The translations under genes were made by a program, and so were the position numbers. From Streptomyces sp. S3(2020) (lineage in GTDB: Bacteria; Actinomycetota; Actinomycetes; Streptomycetales; Streptomycetaceae), in the NCBI RefSeq assembly GCF_013044505.1, contig NZ_JABERD010000041.1, positions 1 to 59,132 of the forward strand: a stretch of DNA of 59,132 nucleotides. Reading direction: 5' to 3'. A model generated the notes under the pieces. It saw only the letters and a list, made by a program, of their open reading frames with translations. It ran no database searches and was not told where the DNA came from. Shown here in pieces: positions 54,517-59,132 of this stretch (positions within the stretch are counted from its first letter, which is position 1; the number at the start of each line of letters is the position of its first letter).

Positions 54517-54727
54517 CACCCCTGCCCGGGGGAGGCGGCCCCACGAGCCGGGCGGAAGCGAGGAGTTGACCGATGAACGTGGCCACACCACCGTGCACCG
54601 CGGTGCACGAGACGTACTACGCCACCGTGCGCGCCCTGCGCGGGTGGGCGCCCGGCGGGCGGCGGTCCGCGCGAGCGGCGTCGCGGCGTACGGCACGCCC
54701 GACCTGGGCACCGGTCCCGGCGGCCTC

Positions 54728-55654
54728 ATGCCGTGCACCGCGCTCGGCGAGGTGCACGAGATGACACGGGCCGAGCCGTACACGATCAGGCCGGCCGAGA
54801 GCGACTCGCCGGCCCTTTCGGCGCGCCCGTCACTGGGCGAGCCGATCGCCGTGACCTCCGGCGGCGCCGACTGGTCGCGGCTCCGTGCCGACCTGCGCCG
54901 TCACGGCACCGCGCTGGTGCACGGCCGTCTCGCCGACTGGCGGCTGCCGCCCGGTGAGGAGAGCCTGCTGCGCGAGGTGCTGGGCCGTGACCTGCCGTCC
55001 TACCTCTCGCTCGGCGATGTGGAGTTGCGCGCCCGCTACGCCGCCTCGCGCCGGCTCCTCAAGAGCGCGGCGGCCGCCGCACTGGGAGTCCGCCCCGCCG
55101 AGTTGGAGCTGACGTACGGGCCGACGGGCCGTCCTTCGCTGCGCGGCTTCGACCAGATCGACATCAGCCTCAGTCACACCGGTGACCTGCTGCTGGTCGG
55201 CCTGACCAGCCGGGGGCTGATCGGGGTGGATGTCGAACTCGCCGCCCGGCAGCTGTACCGCCGCAGTCTGAAGCGGCACATCTGCACCCCGCAGGAGAGC
55301 AGGGACCTGGAGCGGCTGCCGCAGGAGGACCGCAACGTCAACCTGGTGCGGCTGTGGACGCTGAAGGAGGCCTACAGCAAGGCGATCGGGCAGGGCATGG
55401 CGTTCCGGTTCACGGAGTTCGGTTTCGGCCCGGGTGACAAGCCGGTACGGGTCAACCGGCCGGACGGCCGACCGGGCACCGGTGCCCAGTGGTCCTTCGG
55501 CACCTACAGCGTCGACGCCGGCGGAGCCGCCTTCGTGATGAGTGCGGCCGTGCACGACACCGGGCTGGGCCGCACCCTGGACACCGACGTCGCCACGATG
55601 CTCGACGCACAGACGGTCACGGCCATCACCGGGGCGCTGGCCGCGCTCGGCTGA
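54728..55654 (+). CDS. Sfp-type 4'-phosphopantetheinyl transferase
   Basis: About 308 residues. Core motifs are DISLSHTGDLLLVGL, LIGVDVEL (metal-binding Asp) and LWTLKEAYSKAIGQGM with the W-x-KEA-x-KA signature. It activates acyl and peptidyl carrier proteins with coenzyme A. The start is uncertain: ATG 54728, ATG 54761 or a GTG further up (54566) are in frame; sequence before 54728 is arginine-rich and unlikely. The gap 54517-54727 shows no other gene. Its stop lies 20 bp from the convergent AfsA-like gene. Confidence 0.9.
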   Translation: MPCTALGEVHEMTRAEPYTIRPAESDSPALSARPSLGEPIAVTSGGADWSRLRADLRRHGTALVHGRLADWRLPPGEESLLREVLGRDLPSYLSLGDVELRARYAASRRLLKSAAAAALGVRPAELELTYGPTGRPSLRGFDQIDISLSHTGDLLLVGLTSRGLIGVDVELAARQLYRRSLKRHICTPQESRDLERLPQEDRNVNLVRLWTLKEAYSKAIGQGMAFRFTEFGFGPGDKPVRVNRPDGRPGTGAQWSFGTYSVDAGGAAFVMSAAVHDTGLGRTLDTDVATMLDAQTVTAITGALAALG

Positions 55655-55674
55655 CGGGGTGGGGGAGTGGCCGC

Positions 55675-56673
55675 TCACAGGTCCTCGACCACCGTGGCGA
55701 CCGCTTCCAGCACGGCCCGTCCGCCCTGGGCCAGCGTCAGGGTCACCGGGCTGAGCCGGCGGCCCTCGGTGTCCCGTCCGCACAGGCCGACCACCGCCGC
55801 GCACCGCATCGCCAGGTCCGGCTCCGCGTACCCGCGGAAGTGGACCTTCAGCGAGCCCAGGGTGCACCGGTCGGTGGCCAGTTGGTGCATACGGCCCGCG
55901 GCGAGCAGTGACGTCTGGCGCAGCGCCTCCAGCTGGACGAGGGCCGGTACATGGCCCTCGTGGGTGCCGTCGGGCAGCGGCCAGCTGTCGGGGATGCGCA
56001 CGGTGGCCGACAGCCGTCCGTGGGTGAGATCGAAGGGGCCGTGCACCAGGACGGTGTCCGGGTGGCTGCGCCCGACGTCGGCGGGGTCGGCCGGCCTTCC
56101 GGCGGCGGACTCGCCGGTGGGGGCGGCCAGTGCGGTGGCGAGGCTGAGCACACGGTGGCTGCGGTGCACCACCGGCGGCAGGAAGACCACGTCGGCGCTG
56201 CCCGAGCCGCACGGCACGTCGTCGATGCTCAGCAGGGTGCTGAACCGCAGAGCGCGCGGTACTCCGTCGATGACCTTGTCGGGGCGTACCCGCAGTTCGC
56301 TGGTGAGCAGCGCGGGGTGTTCGCGCGGGTCCGGGGAGGTGCGCCAGGCGGAGATGTCCCGGGTGGCGACGGCGACACGGTAGAAGACGGCGGTGCGGTT
56401 GGCGGGCACCGAGAAATGGGTCTGTCCGATGAACTCGCCGGTCTCCCGGACCATTTCGACGGCCGTCTGCAAGTCGTGGAAGCGGTGTGGTCCGGCGGCG
56501 ACGAGCGGGTGGCGGGTGGGCAGTTCACCGGTCAGTACGAACTCCTGGCGGTGGTCCGCGGCCGCGTCGGACAGGCCGAACGTTTCCCAGGAGCGCTGCC
56601 GGTGGACCAGGCTGCGCGCGCCGCTACCGGGTGCCGGTGGGTCGGCCAGTGCGGAGTGGCTCATGCCGTCCAT
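55675..56673 (-). CDS. Second AfsA-family (hotdog) protein
   Basis: 332 residues. N-terminal RSLVHRQRSWETFGLSDAAA corresponds to the VHR...E.FLTD opening of AfsA; two hotdog halves follow, the second with GHVPALVQLEALRQTSLLAA. It diverges from the copy at 34124 and lacks an adjacent ARE that I can see. It could make a second signal or act in chain condensation unrelated to signalling. Upstream (56674-56875) is a 200-bp gap before the LuxR-type gene on the same strand. Confidence 0.8.
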   Translation of the reverse strand: MDGMSHSALADPPAPGSGARSLVHRQRSWETFGLSDAAADHRQEFVLTGELPTRHPLVAAGPHRFHDLQTAVEMVRETGEFIGQTHFSVPANRTAVFYRVAVATRDISAWRTSPDPREHPALLTSELRVRPDKVIDGVPRALRFSTLLSIDDVPCGSGSADVVFLPPVVHRSHRVLSLATALAAPTGESAAGRPADPADVGRSHPDTVLVHGPFDLTHGRLSATVRIPDSWPLPDGTHEGHVPALVQLEALRQTSLLAAGRMHQLATDRCTLGSLKVHFRGYAEPDLAMRCAAVVGLCGRDTEGRRLSPVTLTLAQGGRAVLEAVATVVEDL

Positions 56674-56875
56674 GCCGTCACCGCCTTTGGTCGCGTGGTG
56701 CCGCGGCCCGGCCCCGAAAGCGGGCCCTCATGCCGGACCGCGGCCTGTATGCCGCCTGTTCCAGGGTGGACGGTCATGCGGGGCCGGCACCAGCGCGGTC
56801 CGGCGGCAGCAAGTTGCGCGGCAGCAACTTCCGCGCCGAGGGGCGGCCTTCGACGCTTTCGGGGGTGCCCGCCGG

Positions 56876-57913
56876 TCAGGGCGGCGGGGAGGGGGCGGAT
56901 CCGGGGAACAAGCCGGAGAGCACCGCGTTCACGCCGGCCTGGAAGCGGCTGGTGGCGTCCAGCTCCTCCATGATCTCCGAGATGTGGCGGCGGCAGGTGC
57001 GCACCGACATGCCGAGCCTGCGGGCCACCATCTCGTCCTTGTAGCCCTGGGCCATCAGCCTGACGATGGCCCACTTCACGTCGTCGGAGATGTCGGTGTG
57101 TTCCTCGGCGTCGGGCTCGAACGGGGTGGCCTGGAGCCACAGATGGTCGTAGAGCTTGCACAGGAAGGCCACCAGGGTCGGCTCGCGCACCACGATGGCC
57201 CCCGGTGGGCGCCCTTCGACGCCCTGCTCGGGCAGGAACACGATCTCCCGGTCGTAGATGATCATGCGGTCGATCAGTTGGTCCGTGGTGCGCACCTCGG
57301 CACCGAGGGCGGTGACGTCGCGTATGTAGGCGGTGTTGGCCAGGTCCCCGCGCACGGTGTGCTGGTAGATGTGCTGGACCCGGATGCCCCGGGCGAGGCG
57401 TTCGCCGGTGATGCTGCGCGCGCTCTCCAGGAGGTGGTTGGGGCGCGGGCCGCCGGGCTGGACGGTGAGCACCTCGGTGCGGCAGCGGTCGCCGCAGTCC
57501 TTCAGGAGGGCTTCGACGACGAGGTAGTCGCTGATGATGTCGAAGGACTCCATGGGGTTGCGCTGCCGCCGGCTCTCGAAGTAGGCGGGCAGCAGGGCGA
57601 GCAGGCCGTCACGGGTCCGTGAGACGGAATGCTGGAGTTCGCGGATCTGCTCCTCGGCGGGCCCCACCAGGTTGGCGGCAGCGGCGTCGGGGCTGACCGG
57701 CACGAGAACGTCCGGGGCGCCGGGCATCGGACGCAACAGGCACAGGTGCACCAGTCGTTGCCCGATCGCGTCCGCGTCCTCGAGCGGGATGCCGACCGTC
57801 TGTGCGATGTGCTCGGGCGCGTAGCGACCGGCGTGGACGGCCTCCCGGTACGCGGCTATCCCCCTTTCGTCCAGCTCGTCGAAAGCGGCGTCAGAAAGGG
57901 ATATTTCCGGCAT
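56876..57913 (-). CDS. LuxR-type HTH transcriptional regulator
   Basis: 345 residues. The C-terminal helix-turn-helix IVRLMAQGYKDEMVARRLGM, then SVRTCRRHISEIMEEL, is LuxR/GerE-like. The N-terminal part (ERGIAAYREAVHAGRYAPEHIAQTVGI) resembles a TrmB-type winged helix, and the middle (IRVQHIYQHTVRG, MIIYDREIVFLPE) resembles the phospholipase D-like sensor region found in many actinobacterial regulators of this class. It likely controls nearby biosynthetic genes; ligand unknown. Confidence 0.85.
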   Translation of the reverse strand: MPEISLSDAAFDELDERGIAAYREAVHAGRYAPEHIAQTVGIPLEDADAIGQRLVHLCLLRPMPGAPDVLVPVSPDAAAANLVGPAEEQIRELQHSVSRTRDGLLALLPAYFESRRQRNPMESFDIISDYLVVEALLKDCGDRCRTEVLTVQPGGPRPNHLLESARSITGERLARGIRVQHIYQHTVRGDLANTAYIRDVTALGAEVRTTDQLIDRMIIYDREIVFLPEQGVEGRPPGAIVVREPTLVAFLCKLYDHLWLQATPFEPDAEEHTDISDDVKWAIVRLMAQGYKDEMVARRLGMSVRTCRRHISEIMEELDATSRFQAGVNAVLSGLFPGSAPSPPP

Positions 57914-57993
57914 CCTGCGTTTACCCCCCGCGGAATGGAAATCAGTCGCCAGGCAACCTTACGGGCCCGGGAACCGGTATCGGCCCTGCTCGG

Positions 57994-59022
57994 TCAGGCC
58001 AGCCGGGCAGGTGGCTCGGGCGCCGACCCGAGGGGAGTCGTACGGCCGTCGGCGAGTGCCAGCTCGACCGGATGGCGGCCGGGCGGCGTCACCTCGCCGA
58101 CGACGGCGGCGTCACGGCCGTAGGGATGGGCGCGCAGCGCCGCCAGGACCTCGTCCGAGGCCGCGGCGGCGACGACGAGGCACACACAGCTCGAGGTCGC
58201 CGCGTGCATCGGGTCGACGCCGAGCTCATCCAGGGCCACCCGCACCTCGTAGTGCACCGGCAGCGCCACCTCCTCGACGCGCATGCCCAGGCCCGTACCG
58301 GCCGCGTACCCGTGCAGGGTGCCGGCCAGCCCGGACCGGCCCACGACGCGCACCGCGCGCAGCGCGTCCCCGGCTCCCGTACCGCGCACCTGCTCCAGCA
58401 GCCCGGCGAGCGGTACACACTCGGCGGAGACCACGCCCTCGTGCCCGAGCCCCGCCCGGGCCGACAACAGATGGGCGCCGAACCCCCCGAGCGGGGCGCT
58501 GACCAGCAGGCGGTCGCCCGCCCGCGGCGGTGTCTCCTGCCCGGCGCCGGCCGGGACCACGCCCAGTCCGGCGGTGTGCAGATAGATCTGGTCGGCCTCA
58601 CCCGCGCGCACCACACGGGCGTCCACGTCGAGGACCACCACCCCGGCCGCCTCGGCGATGTCACGGACCGAGTCGGCCACGCGCCGCACCTGACGCAGCG
58701 GCAGACCCGCCTCGACCACCGCCGACACCGACAGGCCGAGGGGACGCGCGCCCGCGGCCGCCAGTTCGTTGACCGCGCCGCACGCCGCGACATGGCCTAT
58801 GTCGCCGTCGCCGTAGAACGGGGGATCGGCGACGTAGGTCCCCGACAGCAGCAGGGGCCGGCCCTCGCCCAGCGGCGGGCACGGTCCGCACGCGCCGTCG
58901 AGCGCGTCCCGCAGGAACGCGCGCAGTCCGCCTCCGACGCGGCCGTCGAGGTCGTCCGGCAGTGCGACGTGTCCGGCCAGGGCCAGGGTGGGCCTGGGGG
59001 AGAAGGCAGTACCGGCAGTCAT
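57994..59022 (-). CDS. AIR synthase/HypE-related ATP-binding protein
   Basis: 342 residues. LSGTYVADPPFYGDGDIGHV, VNELAAAGARPLGLSVSAVV and GDRLLVSAPLGGFGAHLL follow the PurM/HypE/SelD fold. HypE proteins end in a cysteine that carries the cyanide precursor in hydrogenase maturation; this one ends PPARLA without it, and no other hyp genes are seen. It may phosphorylate or dehydrate another substrate in the cluster. The ATG at 59022 was chosen since sequence beyond about 59055 is adapter-derived. Confidence 0.75.
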   Translation of the reverse strand: MTAGTAFSPRPTLALAGHVALPDDLDGRVGGGLRAFLRDALDGACGPCPPLGEGRPLLLSGTYVADPPFYGDGDIGHVAACGAVNELAAAGARPLGLSVSAVVEAGLPLRQVRRVADSVRDIAEAAGVVVLDVDARVVRAGEADQIYLHTAGLGVVPAGAGQETPPRAGDRLLVSAPLGGFGAHLLSARAGLGHEGVVSAECVPLAGLLEQVRGTGAGDALRAVRVVGRSGLAGTLHGYAAGTGLGMRVEEVALPVHYEVRVALDELGVDPMHAATSSCVCLVVAAAASDEVLAALRAHPYGRDAAVVGEVTPPGRHPVELALADGRTTPLGSAPEPPARLA

Positions 59023-59055
59023 GAGGGCTTGGCACCTCTTCGTACGGTCGGGGGG

Positions 59056-59132
59056 CTGGCCCTTATACACATCTCACCCTGCCGACGAAGGGGAAAGTTT
59101 AGGATCGGGGGGTTGCCGGCACAATAAAAAAA
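59056..59132. other. Sequencing-adapter read-through (not genomic)
   Basis: 59056-59074 matches the Nextera transposon end CTGTCTCTTATACACATCT with two mismatches. The next 14 bases match the following adapter part with two mismatches, then come 8 index-like bases, a degraded match to the flow-cell sequence and a poly-A tail. The order and spacing fit the full adapter. Confidence 0.95.

Noticed and set aside
57994..59022. Hydrogenase maturation HypE
   Set aside because: The essential C-terminal cysteine is missing and no hydrogenase genes are nearby.
59023..59132. Plasmid telomere or promoter at the right edge
   Set aside because: The sequence from 59056 matches Nextera adapter order and spacing.

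Overview
The window is high-G+C actinobacterial DNA with Streptomyces-type gene families: SARP regulators, AfsA and gamma-butyrolactone receptor genes, an NphT7-type mevalonate operon, strong GC hairpin terminators and many GTG/TTG starts. It carries a complete ParAB partition locus and two plasmid-type primase/helicase modules. The most economical reading is therefore a contig of a large, possibly linear, Streptomyces plasmid (or an integrated one) loaded with biosynthetic genes. The last ~77 bases are sequencing-adapter read-through, so the right edge is an assembly end and not biology.

Layout. (1) 1-3.9 kb: remnant of a FAD oxidoreductase, four 33-bp tandem repeats, and a coupled pair resembling CreE/CreD, the aspartate-to-nitrosuccinate-to-nitrite pathway. 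(2) 4.2-13.3 kb: an OvmZ/OvmW-like pair, then a tightly coupled mevalonate operon (mevalonate kinase, diphosphomevalonate decarboxylase, phosphomevalonate kinase, type 2 IPP isomerase, HMG-CoA reductase, HMG-CoA synthase, NphT7-like acetoacetyl-CoA synthase) ending in a RutE-like nitroreductase and a 25-bp-stem terminator. (3) 13.4-22.2 kb, minus strand: a DUF6059-like small protein and a methyl-cycle operon (metK, adenosine kinase-like, metH, metF, ahcY) with a 42-codon gene at its end. Sections 1-3 look like the precursor-supply arm of a methylated meroterpenoid cluster that also needs nitrous acid, furaquinocin-like in logic. No prenyltransferase or polyketide synthase is in the window.

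(4) 22.4-38.5 kb: a second biosynthetic and regulatory block. It has a free-standing protein with two condensation-type domains that both lack the catalytic histidine, a didomain aromatase/cyclase, a type II thioesterase with its nucleophile changed to glycine, two SARPs, two gamma-butyrolactone-receptor-like TetR proteins, acyl-CoA carboxylase beta and epsilon subunits, an AfsA homologue, an NmrA-type reductase and an aromatic hydroxylase. Receptor-operator-like sites (ARE) and 11-bp-phased SARP boxes tie these genes together.

(5) 38.7-49.3 kb: plasmid backbone. Two paralogous modules (Prim-Pol, SF3 helicase, small protein) point outward from a centre holding an HTH protein and parAB. Each module is fed by its own iteron array, and the two 9-bp units differ at one base (AGCGACYSA versus AGGGACYSA). 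Seven copies of a TATTACGNCGTAATA palindrome, the likely parS, are scattered through this section and nowhere else that I saw.

(6) 49.7-59.0 kb: an AfsR-like large SARP, an acyl-CoA dehydrogenase-like protein, a Sfp-type phosphopantetheinyl transferase, a second AfsA-like protein, a LuxR-type regulator and a HypE/AIR-synthase-like protein, followed by adapter sequence.
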